Source: Bacteroidales bacterium
GTDB taxonomy: Bacteria; Bacteroidota; Bacteroidia; Bacteroidales; Tenuifilaceae
NCBI GenBank assembly: GCA_018056955.1
Contig: JAGPEQ010000012.1
Location: 1 to 51,173 of the forward strand
DNA: 51,173 nt
Reading direction: 5' to 3'
A model generated the notes under the pieces. It did not search any database, had not been told where the DNA came from, and was given only the letters and a program-made list of their open reading frames with translations. A program made the position numbers and the translations under genes. Positions 8,458 through 16,865 of this stretch are shown piece after piece. Every line of letters begins with the position of its first letter. Positions within the stretch are counted from its first letter, which is position 1.

Positions 8458-8475
8458 TAGACTTAGTAAAAGTTA

Positions 8476-8510
8476 AGAAGCTACCCAAGGGGTAGCTTCT
8501 TTCTTTTTTT
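8476..8510 (+). terminator. Terminator of the etf operon
   Basis: AGAAGCTACCC (8476-8486) pairs perfectly with GGGTAGCTTCT (8490-8500) around a three-base loop, followed by TTCTTTTTTT. It ends the transcript 19 bases after the acyl-CoA dehydrogenase stop codon. Confidence 0.95.
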
Positions 8511-8662
8511 AACTTTATCGTTTAATCGGGATTGCCTCGATAAGTCAGAAGTGAAGAGTATTTTATGTGCTTCTATTGGCTAATCCCCTCAAAATTTTTT
8601 CCATAGCCACATTTCAATTCATTGCATCGCAACATAAAAGCACCGCAAAGAGCGGTTTACAT

Positions 8663-8910
8663 GTTCTTTCTTGTCTTGATACAAGAAAGAACCAAAGAAG
8701 ATCAAGGCTGAAAAGCCCGACCCGATGGGTACCCCGCCGGTGGAACTGCCACGCGATACTATTCGCCACGCCTGCAGCGTGGCTCATATGGTATCGCTTA
8801 CTAGGCCCACCGCCACGTTCCACCCCCGACCCATTGCCGGGTCAGGCTTTTATGCCTCTGCTTTCTTCTTCCGCTCCATTCCCTCTCAGGGGAAAGGGCA
8901 GGGTTAGGTC
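8663..8910 (+). repeat. Dispersed repeat module M2, copy 1
   Basis: A 248-base segment that recurs in the same orientation at 49644-49892 with roughly nine in ten bases identical by eye. It opens with a perfect 12-base inverted repeat (GTTCTTTCTTGT, six-base loop, ACAAGAAAGAAC) and contains further palindromes around GACCCGATGGGT, CCACGCCTGCAGCGTGG and GACCCATTGCCGGGTC. It is preceded by the tail of module M1 (about 8623-8655). I see no convincing protein in it. Confidence 0.85.
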
Positions 8911-8935
8911 GTTTCCCACATTCAACCTAGATGAC

Positions 8936-9030
8936 CCCTCTAAATCTCCCCTGAGAGGGGAGACTTTAGCCCTGCAATAAGGTTTCCTTATTGCTTCTCC
9001 CCTCTCCTGTCAGGAGAGGGGAGGGGTGAG
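8936..9030. repeat. GC-rich hairpin block within the composite repeat
   Basis: Several perfect or near-perfect hairpins follow each other: TCTCCCC-TGA-GGGGAGA, AATAAGG-TTT-CCTTATT and CCCCTCTCCTG-TC-AGGAGAGGGG. It separates M2 from M1 in this locus and has only a shortened counterpart at 49855-49892. Confidence 0.65.
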
Positions 9031-9067
9031 GTCAATTTCATGAATAACGAGTTACTAACAACGTTTC

Positions 9068-9182
9068 CAGCCCCGTAGGGGCGTAATACTTGTAACAACA
9101 TGATTATTCCCACATGTATAGCGATGCACGCATTAAATTTTCCAAAGAGCAAGGGGAAAGCGTTGCATCGCAACGGAAAAGC
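9068..9182 (+). repeat. Dispersed repeat module M1, copy 1
   Basis: It begins with the hairpin AGCCCC-GTA-GGGGC(G), then TTGTAACA, TATTCCCACATGTAT, AGCGATGCACGCA, TTTTCCAAAGAGCAAGG and TTGCATCGCAA. The same blocks in the same order occur at 49508-49634 and 49921-50052. Here the right end runs directly into an IS30 transposase fragment. Confidence 0.85.
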
Positions 9183-9185
9183 CCG

Positions 9186-9416
9186 GCTAACGAGAATGCC
9201 AATGGGCTGATCAGGCAGTTCTTTCCCAAAAAAACATCCTTTGAAAACATCACGGATGAACAGGTTAAATGAGTGGAAGAGATCCTAAACAACAGACCAA
9301 GAAAACGTTTGGGGTTTCTAACTCCCAAAGAAAAACTGGAAGAAATTTTGTTTAACAAAAAAGTTGCATTTGCAATGAAAATCTATGATATATTTATCTG
9401 CTCAATTCTCCTCTAA
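9186..9416 (+). pseudogene. IS30-family transposase, C-terminal remnant
   Basis: The plus-strand frame from 9186 reads 'ANENANGLIRQFFPKKTSF', then a TGA where the family normally has Trp ('EQVK*VEEILNNRPRKRL'), then 'GFLTPKEKLEEILFNKKVAF'. This is the end of the IS30 integrase domain including the catalytic-Glu region and the typical C-terminus. The N-terminal two thirds are missing; upstream sequence is repeat module M1. It cannot make a working transposase. Confidence 0.88.
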
Positions 9417-9540
9417 CTTCCTCTAACTCCTTCATATTCTCAATTCCTCTTTTAACTTTTCACTTTTCACGTTTAACGAAGTCAAACTTCCTCTAACTTC
9501 ATCATATTCTGATTGTTCCGAATCATTCCAGCTCATTCCC
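9408..9540. repeat. Low-complexity repeat spacer, second copy
   Basis: It carries the words CCTCTAACTTCCTCTAACTC, TCATATTCTCAATTCCTC, TTTTAACTTTTCAC, TTTTCACGTTTAACG and later TTCCGAATCATTCC. Their order is shared with the spacers at 1594-1655 and 29013-29078, although surrounding genes are unrelated. Confidence 0.75.
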
Positions 9541-9584
9541 CTAAAGTTAGCCCAGTAGAATTAGTTAATACAAAGAACTTAGGA

Positions 9585-11936
9585 TTAATACTTTTTGCTT
9601 TTCCCGAATCTATCGCAAAACTCTAAAATTATTTTTTTTAGCTGTTCAATATCTAAGGGTTTTGTGATATAGGCATCGAACACCTCCCTGTTCTTTTCAA
9701 TATCGTCAAGGGTGGCATAAGCAGTTTGGGCTATTACGGGTAGAGTAGGTTTTAGCTCTTTAATGAGCTTAGTAGCCAATACTCCGTTGAGCTCCGGCAT
9801 TTTAATATCCATGAGTACCAGGCAGATTGAATCTTCGTTTTGGCAAAGCTCTACAGCTTTGCGGCCATTATCGGCGTGTAGGAGCTGAAAGTCAAAATCT
9901 TTTAGCACCGCTTTTAGCAGCTTGAAGCTATTTATATCGTCCTCGGCCACAAGAATTGTTTTCATTTCGGAGATGTTCGTTTGTGATTGGATACTAATAC
10001 CTTTACTCTCTTTACTGGTTATTGGGTGATATGGTAGTGTAAAGTAAAAGGTTGCCCCTTGCCCTAGCTCTGATTCAACCCATATAGCACCGCCCATTAA
10101 GTTTAAAAAGCCCTTACATATTGATAAACCCAATCCGGTTCCCCCATACTCAGCATGGATATTTTCATCGGCCTGGGTAAAGCGTTCAAAAATCACATCT
10201 TGCTTTTTACCTTCAATTCCTATGCCAGTATCCTTGACGTAGAATTCCAGGTTGCTGCTTTTAAGCCTATAACCAAATTCAATAGAGCCATTGTGGGTGA
10301 ACTTCACTGCATTTAAAAGCAAGTGGTGTAGTACTTGTCTAAGCTTTAGGTCATCGACAAAAATTTCATCTTCATTATCGGAAAACTCCTTGTAAACCCT
10401 CAATTCAACTGGTTTATTGGCAAGTTTTGCAGAAAAAGTTTGGTAAAGCTCATCGAGCAGGGTATTCAGGTGTATGTTAGTGTTGGTTATTCGCTCCTGT
10501 CCGGTTTCAATGGAAGAAATTGTTATGATATCGCTGATGATAGAAACTAATTGCTTGCTTGAATCCTGTATGATTTGAATGAACTTTTTAGATTCGTCGG
10601 CAGAGATATCAATGTTATTGAGCATTTGCGAGAAACCATAAATTGCGTTTAAGGGTGTTCGCACTTCGTGACTTAGGTTATGAAGAAATGCTGTTTTGAG
10701 TCTGCTGGCCTCCTCGGCTTTTTCCTTAGCTCCGGTAAGCATCAGGTTGCTCTCACGTAACGCTTCGGATGTTGCGAAAAGTTCCTCGTTGGTTGCCCGT
10801 AGCTCCTCTTCGGATGTTTGCAGCTCATAGTACATTTTTTGGAGTTCGCGCTCTTTCTGTTCAGCACTTTCCTTAGCTAATATAAGCTGATGCTCGTACC
10901 TTAGCCTGTCGAAAATGTTGTAAATCAAATAGGAAATAAGTATCAAGCCAGCAATTAAAAGGCCGAGGGCAATGTTATGGAGGTAAATTGAACGTAGGGT
11001 GGCCTCACGCTTATCCAATTGAACCATTATTGACCACTGGGTGTCGCTCTTACCAACACGAATGGGGTAGAATGTTCTAAAAACCTCACTTTTAGTAAAG
11101 TTGCAAACAGTTTCATAGTTCTGCTCCAGCCCCGATTTCACGATGTACCTGGCAAGGGTATCGTTAGTCCCAGCAAGCGAGAAAATATTTTTGCCAATGA
11201 ATGCGGTGTCCGGATGAGTAACAATTTCGCCATCGGATGAAATTAGCGACACGTGACCTTTGGTTTGCAGTTTTATTTCCGATAATTTTCTTTTTAGGTA
11301 GTTATTGTCGAGGTCAATACCATAAACTCCGCAGAACTTATTTTTGATTATTATTGGTACTACAATTGATGTTTCGTAGAATTCAATTGGGTATCCCTGA
11401 TATTGATATAGGTATGGTTCTAAAACCATTTCGCTATTCCTCTCTTTGGGAATAGTGTAGTAAAACTCATTGTAATCTTCGGGTTCAGTGTACTCAAACA
11501 CAATGCTGTCGGCCATGCGGAAAAAAGTAACCGATAGATGTCCTTCCTTATCGTAGGGTGGGGTGTTTCGGTATTGCTTATCCTTTCCATCGAATGCGTT
11601 TGGCTCCCACATAGTCCAAACCGCTAAAAAATCGGGGTTATCCTTTGTGTAACTATGTATAAGACTCACAATCTCCGACCTGTCGGCTCTCTTTTCGTAT
11701 AAAACCTTCGTTTGCTTTACTAGCGAACGGGCGGAGTGTATGGCATTGATGAAATACGATTCAACCTGACTCGCAGCATTTTTGGATTGCTGAATGGCAA
11801 TCCACTTGGAGTCGTTGTAAATAAATCTACGTTGGCGAACACCAATGGTATAGTAAAGGAAAATAAAGATTATGGCAGTTAGAACCGCCGCCGAAACAGA
11901 TAGAATGAAGTTGGACCGGTAATAGTTCCTTTTCAT
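9585..11936 (-). CDS. Hybrid sensor histidine kinase / response regulator
   Basis: A 783-residue inner-membrane sensor. Transmembrane segment 1 is at about 11-32, an extracytoplasmic Cache-like sensor domain at about 40-310, and transmembrane segment 2 at about 322-345, followed by a coiled coil rich in Glu. The dimerisation domain has H423 in 'HNLSHEVRTPLN'. The HATPase_c domain (about 530-645) shows N, G1 ('DTGIGI') and G2 ('GGTGLGLSI') boxes. A C-terminal receiver domain has phospho-acceptor D710 in 'LMDIKMP'. The N-terminal sensor suggests a small extracellular ligand, not identifiable here. It follows a DUF2200 gene by 25 bases; no DNA-binding partner is next to it. Confidence 0.93.
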   Translation of the reverse strand: MKRNYYRSNFILSVSAAVLTAIIFIFLYYTIGVRQRRFIYNDSKWIAIQQSKNAASQVESYFINAIHSARSLVKQTKVLYEKRADRSEIVSLIHSYTKDNPDFLAVWTMWEPNAFDGKDKQYRNTPPYDKEGHLSVTFFRMADSIVFEYTEPEDYNEFYYTIPKERNSEMVLEPYLYQYQGYPIEFYETSIVVPIIIKNKFCGVYGIDLDNNYLKRKLSEIKLQTKGHVSLISSDGEIVTHPDTAFIGKNIFSLAGTNDTLARYIVKSGLEQNYETVCNFTKSEVFRTFYPIRVGKSDTQWSIMVQLDKREATLRSIYLHNIALGLLIAGLILISYLIYNIFDRLRYEHQLILAKESAEQKERELQKMYYELQTSEEELRATNEELFATSEALRESNLMLTGAKEKAEEASRLKTAFLHNLSHEVRTPLNAIYGFSQMLNNIDISADESKKFIQIIQDSSKQLVSIISDIITISSIETGQERITNTNIHLNTLLDELYQTFSAKLANKPVELRVYKEFSDNEDEIFVDDLKLRQVLHHLLLNAVKFTHNGSIEFGYRLKSSNLEFYVKDTGIGIEGKKQDVIFERFTQADENIHAEYGGTGLGLSICKGFLNLMGGAIWVESELGQGATFYFTLPYHPITSKESKGISIQSQTNISEMKTILVAEDDINSFKLLKAVLKDFDFQLLHADNGRKAVELCQNEDSICLVLMDIKMPELNGVLATKLIKELKPTLPVIAQTAYATLDDIEKNREVFDAYITKPLDIEQLKKIILEFCDRFGKSKKY

Positions 11937-11961
11937 GATAGATTGTGAAAATAAGTATTGT

Positions 11962-12315
11962 TTATGGCTTTGGGATTATCTTTTCTATACTTTTCCCTTT
12001 TGCCAAATCATCAACCAACTTGTCCAGGTAGCGTATTTTTTGGGTTAAAGGATTCTTGATTTCCTCTACCTTTATTCCGCAAACCTTTCCGGTTATTAAT
12101 CCCGCATTGGGGTTGATTGTTGCAAGCCGGAAAAACTCCTCAAAGGTTACATTTTGCTCAATGAGACTTTCCAGCGTAGCAGTGTCAAAACCCGTAAGCC
12201 ATTTAATGATAACGTTTAGCTCCTCGCGAGTTCGCCCTTTCCTTTCAATCTTGGTAAGGTAAAGGGGGTAAACCCTTGCAAATGACATGCTTGCAATTTT
12301 GCTGTCGGAATCCAT
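11962..12315 (-). CDS. DUF2200 family protein
   Basis: A 117-residue cytoplasmic protein of the DUF2200 family. The family's hallmarks are clear: 'SFARVYPLYLTKIERKGRT', 'IKWLTGFD', 'FFRLATINPNAGLITGKVCG' and 'IRYLDKLVDDLAKGK'. Length is normal for the family. Biochemical function is unknown; it is not a known signalling protein, though it is the first gene of a two-gene transcript with the sensor kinase. A plausible promoter lies at 12347-12378. Confidence 0.9.
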   Translation of the reverse strand: MDSDSKIASMSFARVYPLYLTKIERKGRTREELNVIIKWLTGFDTATLESLIEQNVTFEEFFRLATINPNAGLITGKVCGIKVEEIKNPLTQKIRYLDKLVDDLAKGKSIEKIIPKP

Positions 12316-12346
12316 TTCCCTTTACAATGGTATTTGTATAACAAGC

Positions 12347-12378
12347 TAAATATACGGTGATAGTAATGCTTTTCAAAA
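12347..12378 (-). promoter_or_regulatory. Putative promoter of DUF2200 - sensor kinase operon
   Basis: On the minus strand TTTTG (12378-12374) is followed by 19 bases and TATATTTA (12354-12347), close to the TTTG/TAnnTTTG pattern. The start codon at 12315 lies 31 bases downstream. Confidence 0.5.
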
Positions 12379-12640
12379 TATAAATCGAACTTTTTTGTTT
12401 TTTTTATCCTTTGGAGTGATTGGTTGTGTTATGTGTTGATAATGAGAGGTATGAATACTTTGTGTTGATGTTTATTTTTCGGTATTTAGTACTAATAGTG
12501 ATAGTGAATTTGTAGCTTTTTGTTTACATAGCAGATGTATCCTGAATTTCAAATTGGTTTGCTTAATTGTTTGTTATGCCATTTGGGAATTCATTAGTAT
12601 TAATGAATTTGATAAAGTTTCAAAGATATGTGACGAAAAT
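12379..12640. other. AT-rich intergenic spacer, nothing recognised
   Basis: About 260 bases upstream of the DUF2200 promoter and downstream of the NuoE/F-like operon terminator. I see no open frame of note, no repeat family and no convincing RNA structure. Confidence 0.4.
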
Positions 12641-12644
12641 AATT

Positions 12645-12669
12645 AAAAAAGCCCCGCCAGGGGGCTTTT
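12645..12669 (-). terminator. Terminator of the NuoEF-like / ferritin operon
   Basis: On the minus strand AAAGCCCC...GGGGCTTT forms an 8-base stem around CTGGC and is followed by a T run. It lies 12 bases after the stop codon of the ferritin-like gene. Confidence 0.9.
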
Positions 12670-12680
12670 AGGGATGGGTT

Positions 12681-13136
12681 TTAGTTATCCTTTAGAACGT
12701 ATTCATCGTATTCCAACTCAAAACGTAGTTTATGGCGCGATTCTTCCTGTGCCAGCTGCTTGAATAGTTCTTTGTACTCAGTTTTATCAACTTTTTCAGA
12801 AAGGGCAAGGTATAGCTTAAAGGCCGCCTTTTCGCGTTTCATGGCCAGAACAAGTGCCTGCTCGTAGGTCATGTCGTCGCGTTCGGAGTCGAGCACAACG
12901 TAATCGGCAATCTTAAGGTCAACCACTTTCTCGGTTGGGAGGGTAATAACTCCCTCTTCCTTTATCTTGGCAAGTCGTGCCTTATGCATCATTTCCTCGC
13001 GGGCAAACTGTTCAAATATATGCCTCATATCGTTGTTCCGTGCTTTTGCGGCCAACCGGTTGTAAAAATCAACCGCATCCTGTTCACGGGCTATGGCAAA
13101 GTCCAAAATGTCATTAATGTTGGAAAACTCTTTCAT
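12681..13136 (-). CDS. Ferritin-like diiron protein (rubrerythrin domain without rubredoxin)
   Basis: A 151-residue four-helix-bundle protein. The two halves each show a diiron half-site: 'AREQDAVDFY' with 'EEMMHKARL' (ExxH), and 'MKREKAAFKLY' with 'EESRHKLRFE' (ExxRH). It resembles the erythrin part of rubrerythrin but lacks the C-terminal rubredoxin CxxC pairs seen in the rubrerythrin at 27719. Its start overlaps the end of the large oxidoreductase gene by 23 bases, suggesting translational coupling. Inference: it reduces peroxide or oxygen using electrons from the complex encoded upstream, or protects the Fe-S clusters of that complex. Confidence 0.85.
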   Translation of the reverse strand: MKEFSNINDILDFAIAREQDAVDFYNRLAAKARNNDMRHIFEQFAREEMMHKARLAKIKEEGVITLPTEKVVDLKIADYVVLDSERDDMTYEQALVLAMKREKAAFKLYLALSEKVDKTEYKELFKQLAQEESRHKLRFELEYDEYVLKDN

Positions 13137-16100
13137 GGCTATGGGTTTTTGCGTTAATCAATTTGTTTTCAAATTCAACATCAAAGTTGTGCATCAAATA
13201 GCTGCAACCTGCATGGAATTGAAGGTGTTGCCCCTCGCTGGTGGTTTGTATAAACTGTAGATGTTTGCCGGATTCAGTCTGCGGCAGAAGCGATAGTATT
13301 TCGGTTTGGATATCGTAAATATCGGTTGGGCTATTCACCCCAAACCTATTCAGCAGCTTGGTAAGTAAATCGGCAGTTGTTAACTCAACCTTAGGTTTTA
13401 CACCTACCTCAAACTGCTGGATGGTATGGTTGGTGTTGGTGAACGAACCTCCACTCTCAAACCAAAGCGAAGCAGGAAGGATTATATCGGCAATTTGGGC
13501 TGTTTCAGTTAAAAACGCATCGATTACCACCTTAAATCTTACTTTTTGTAAGTAATCCTTCACGGCCGCTTTATGCTTGGCAGTTCCAATTGGGTCTTCG
13601 CCTACAATGAGAATATTTGTTAAACTTCCTTTTTCCAAAAGTTCAACCAGGTTGTATTTTTTGCTCGGTAGACTTTCAACCCCCCATTTTCTCTTGAACT
13701 TGTCAGCAAATTCCTGGTTAGTTATATCCTGTAAGCCTAATCCCCAATTGGGGTTTAAACCCATGTCCGATAGCCCATGTGAATTATTTTTGGGTTTCAA
13801 AGCTATCAAGCCGCCAGCTGTTTTGCCCAATTTGCCTGTAATCAGCATTAAGTTCATAATTTCAGCAGCGGTATTATCGGAAACCTCGGCTTCGGCAAAA
13901 ATTAACAGTGCGCCATAATCGTTATTGAATTCATCGGCAAAACGCTCAATAACACTCCGTTCGCAACCAGCCTGTTCGCAAAGGTTTGCGTAATCTTCCA
14001 GAAGTAAATTTGCACTGTAAGCGCCAAAACCTTCACAGTGGTCGCCAATAAACACCATATTTTGCTTGTTACCACTTAGTAGGTAATGGTTAACCGCTTT
14101 AATGAAATGGTAGTATGAGTCTACCTTTATAAACTCTTTTGACCTATTGGACAGGTTCGATTCTTCCTTGGCAATTACGGTCACCGGTTTTTTCGATGCG
14201 TTTACCATGTAACCAGCCACGGCGTTGTATCGGTTTATTTGAGTTGCAAATAGGTAGATATGGTTGGCTTTGCTTATATCGCCAAACATTGAACTCTGGA
14301 TACTGTCAGACGTAAATCCGTTACCTGTGCCAAGGTAATGGAAACTACCAACATTATTGGTTTTTGCGCCTGTCCGAGCAAGTTTCTGAACCAGGTATTG
14401 CTCCTCGTTGGTTAAAATTGCACCGGCAAAAAAGGCGTTCGCATCGGGGGCTACGGATTTAATCTTCTGGGTGATTATATCAAAAGCCTCTTGGTAGCTG
14501 ATTTCAACAAATTTGTCTCCCTCTTTTTTTAGTGGCTTGGTTAAACGGTTGATGCTATTGAACTCCCTGTACCCAAACTTACCGTACATGCATAGGTTTG
14601 CATCGGTGTTCACTTGCCCATTAGCACCTGTTACACGCATTAGGTATCCGCTCTTATGGTGGAAGTTAAGCGTACAGCCCACAGAGCAGTATCCACAAAT
14701 GGTTTCGAATTTATCGGTTTTAACGGGTCCGGGCTTAAAAGGTACATTCTCAGTGATAGCTCCAGTAGGGCAAGCAGAAATACACAAACCACACGATTCG
14801 CAAGTGGTGTCGGCCAGGTTGTCGCCAAAGGCGGGTGCTACAAATGTGTCGAATCCACGCTTAACAAGCGTAAGGGCGTTGGCTCCCACTATTTCCTTGC
14901 AAACGCGGACGCACCTTGAGCAAAGTATACACTTGTTATTATCAATTTCGATGAAAGGGTGGGTGAAGTTAACGTCAAACTCCTTATGGTCGCCCATGAA
15001 CCGGAGTTGGTCGGCCTGATAGGTATCGGCGTGGCGTTTTAGGTCGCACTCAAAGTATTCAACACATCCACATTCTAAGCAGCGAGCAGTTTCGTGCATG
15101 GCTTGTTCATGGGTATAGCCAAGCTCAACTTCCTTGAAGTTGACACGCTGATTTGCGTCCATTACGGGCATTTCCTCGCGCTGCTGTTTTTGGTATCGGG
15201 TTACAAAATCGTTGCTGGACAGCTTGCGGAAATTATCCTTCTTGCTAAGGAACTCCTTGCGGGGTGGAACAACTGGCTGTCCCGTAAGGTACAAGTGGCA
15301 GCTATGCGAGGCAAGTTTAGCCTGTGCTATTGCCTCGATAATGGTTGCAGGACCGGTTACGCCATCGCCTGCAGCAAAAACCGATGGTATGCCTGTTTGG
15401 AGGGTTTGCCTATCAGCCTCAATATCGCCCCATTTGGTAACCTTCAGTTCACCATGCCGGGAGTGTTTGTTGATGTCGTCGAGGAAATCAACCTCGGTTT
15501 TTTGGCCAATGGCTGCCAGGATATAGTCGAACTCCATTTCAAACTCTGAGCCCTCAACCGGAACAGGGCGTCGACGCCCTGATGCATCGGGTTCGCCAAG
15601 CTCCATGCGGATAAGAGTCATCGATTTTACCTTGCCATCGGCGGTTTTGTTTACCCTAACCGGTGTGGTTAGGAACATGTACTTTACACCTTCGAGTTTT
15701 GACTCGTGTATTTCTATTGGGTTTGCAGGCATTTCGGCCTCAGTTCGGCGATAGATAACGGTTACATCGGTGCTACCGCATCGGATTGAGGTTCTGCAGC
15801 AGTCCATTGCTGTGTTACCACCGCCAACAACGGCAATGCGTTTACCTTTGAAGTCGTAACGCTGGCCAGTAACCTCCATGTTGCGTAGGAAATCGATGCC
15901 GGAAAAAACTCCATCGGCATCATCGCCTTCAGCGCCAAGCAACTGTCCCCTTTGGGAGCCAATGGTTAGTATGGTTGCATCATAGTTCTCGGCTATCGTT
16001 TTGTAGCTTAAATTCTTGCCAAGGCGCTGGTTGTAAAAGATTTTTACACCAAGTTCGGTAATGGTTGACACCTCTTTGTCCAGTATATCGTTAGGTAAAC

Positions 16101-16827
16101 GATATTCCGGTATTCCATACCGGAGCCACCCCCCTGCGTGGGGTTGGGCTTCATATATGTCGCACTGATGACCTTTCTGCTGAAGGAAGTATGCTGCCGA
16201 CAGTCCACCGGGACCAGCCCCAATAATTGCCACCTTTTTCCCTGTAGAGGGTGCAATGGTTGGTTTGTAGTGGTGCTCCGATTCCATATCGCGGTCGGCC
16301 GCAAAGCGTTTTAGGTAATCGATACCAACCCCGTTGCCCTCATCCATGTAATTCCTACGGCATGCAGCCTCACAAGGGCGAACGCATACTCTACCACAGA
16401 TTGCAGGTAGGGGGTTAACCTGTTTGATTAAACCAATGGCCTCACTGTAAAGTCCTTTCTCAATCAGCGAGATATAGCCCTGAACATCAACACCAGCCGG
16501 GCAGCGTTCGCGACAGGGTGCAACACAGTCGGCGTAATGGTTGCTCATTATTAGGTCGAGCGCTGTCTTACGCGCCTTATAAACCCTCTCGTTGTCAGTG
16601 ATTATTTTCATGCCTTCGGCCACCCTGGTGGAGCAAGAGGGCTGGAGATTCCGTTGACCCTCAATTTCAACCACGCAAACATAGCACGACGAGTAGGGCT
16701 CAAGCCTTGGGTCGTTGCAAAGGGTAGGGATTTCGATGCCATGACGGCGGGCAACATCAAGAATATACTCGCCTTTGCTTGCGGTTGTGTTTTTACCGTT
16801 TAGAACTATATTGACCAATTCGCTCAT
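13114..16827 (-). CDS. Fused GltD-like / NuoG-like multi-cluster oxidoreductase, 1237 aa
   Basis: A large cytoplasmic fusion. Domains in order: NuoG-type [2Fe-2S] ferredoxin (C37, C48, C51, C65); GltD-type N-terminal Fe-S part ('CVAPCRERCPAG', 'CGRVCVRPCEAACRR', about 100-165); FAD fold ('AIIGAGPGGLSAAY', about 200); NAD(P) fold ('VVGGGNTAMDCCRT' then 'VIYRRTEAEMPA', the Arg pair favouring NADPH); two ferredoxin clusters ('CILCSRCVRVCK', 'CESCGLCISACP'); a molybdopterin-family Fe-S domain ('CGYCSVGC', 'LCMYGKFG'); and a degenerate molybdopterin oxidoreductase domain to about residue 1210. Where formate dehydrogenases have catalytic Sec/Cys-His, this protein has Gly833-Thr. It is therefore probably not a formate dehydrogenase. 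With the NuoF- and NuoE-like genes upstream it should form a soluble complex that links NADPH, NADH and ferredoxin. Confidence 0.85.
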   Translation of the reverse strand: MSELVNIVLNGKNTTASKGEYILDVARRHGIEIPTLCNDPRLEPYSSCYVCVVEIEGQRNLQPSCSTRVAEGMKIITDNERVYKARKTALDLIMSNHYADCVAPCRERCPAGVDVQGYISLIEKGLYSEAIGLIKQVNPLPAICGRVCVRPCEAACRRNYMDEGNGVGIDYLKRFAADRDMESEHHYKPTIAPSTGKKVAIIGAGPGGLSAAYFLQQKGHQCDIYEAQPHAGGWLRYGIPEYRLPNDILDKEVSTITELGVKIFYNQRLGKNLSYKTIAENYDATILTIGSQRGQLLGAEGDDADGVFSGIDFLRNMEVTGQRYDFKGKRIAVVGGGNTAMDCCRTSIRCGSTDVTVIYRRTEAEMPANPIEIHESKLEGVKYMFLTTPVRVNKTADGKVKSMTLIRMELGEPDASGRRRPVPVEGSEFEMEFDYILAAIGQKTEVDFLDDINKHSRHGELKVTKWGDIEADRQTLQTGIPSVFAAGDGVTGPATIIEAIAQAKLASHSCHLYLTGQPVVPPRKEFLSKKDNFRKLSSNDFVTRYQKQQREEMPVMDANQRVNFKEVELGYTHEQAMHETARCLECGCVEYFECDLKRHADTYQADQLRFMGDHKEFDVNFTHPFIEIDNNKCILCSRCVRVCKEIVGANALTLVKRGFDTFVAPAFGDNLADTTCESCGLCISACPTGAITENVPFKPGPVKTDKFETICGYCSVGCTLNFHHKSGYLMRVTGANGQVNTDANLCMYGKFGYREFNSINRLTKPLKKEGDKFVEISYQEAFDIITQKIKSVAPDANAFFAGAILTNEEQYLVQKLARTGAKTNNVGSFHYLGTGNGFTSDSIQSSMFGDISKANHIYLFATQINRYNAVAGYMVNASKKPVTVIAKEESNLSNRSKEFIKVDSYYHFIKAVNHYLLSGNKQNMVFIGDHCEGFGAYSANLLLEDYANLCEQAGCERSVIERFADEFNNDYGALLIFAEAEVSDNTAAEIMNLMLITGKLGKTAGGLIALKPKNNSHGLSDMGLNPNWGLGLQDITNQEFADKFKRKWGVESLPSKKYNLVELLEKGSLTNILIVGEDPIGTAKHKAAVKDYLQKVRFKVVIDAFLTETAQIADIILPASLWFESGGSFTNTNHTIQQFEVGVKPKVELTTADLLTKLLNRFGVNSPTDIYDIQTEILSLLPQTESGKHLQFIQTTSEGQHLQFHAGCSYLMHNFDVEFENKLINAKTHSHERVFQH

Positions 16828-16865
16828 TTCAAATCAATTTAATGCGTTTAATCATCAACGTTTGG

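Noticed and set aside
8725-8907. A 60-codon frame in repeat M2 that is also present (80 codons) at 49706-49948 with a similar product.
   Set aside because: Of about 15 base changes between the two copies, some nine alter the amino acid, so the protein is not under selection. The shared DNA palindromes explain the similarity.
12681-13136. Calling the 151-aa protein a full rubrerythrin.
   Set aside because: It lacks the rubredoxin CxxC pairs; only the diiron domain is present.
13114-16827. Annotation as a formate dehydrogenase alpha subunit.
   Set aside because: The molybdopterin-type domain is there, but the catalytic Cys/Sec-His pair is replaced by Gly-Thr and a GltD-like FAD/NADPH module is fused in front.
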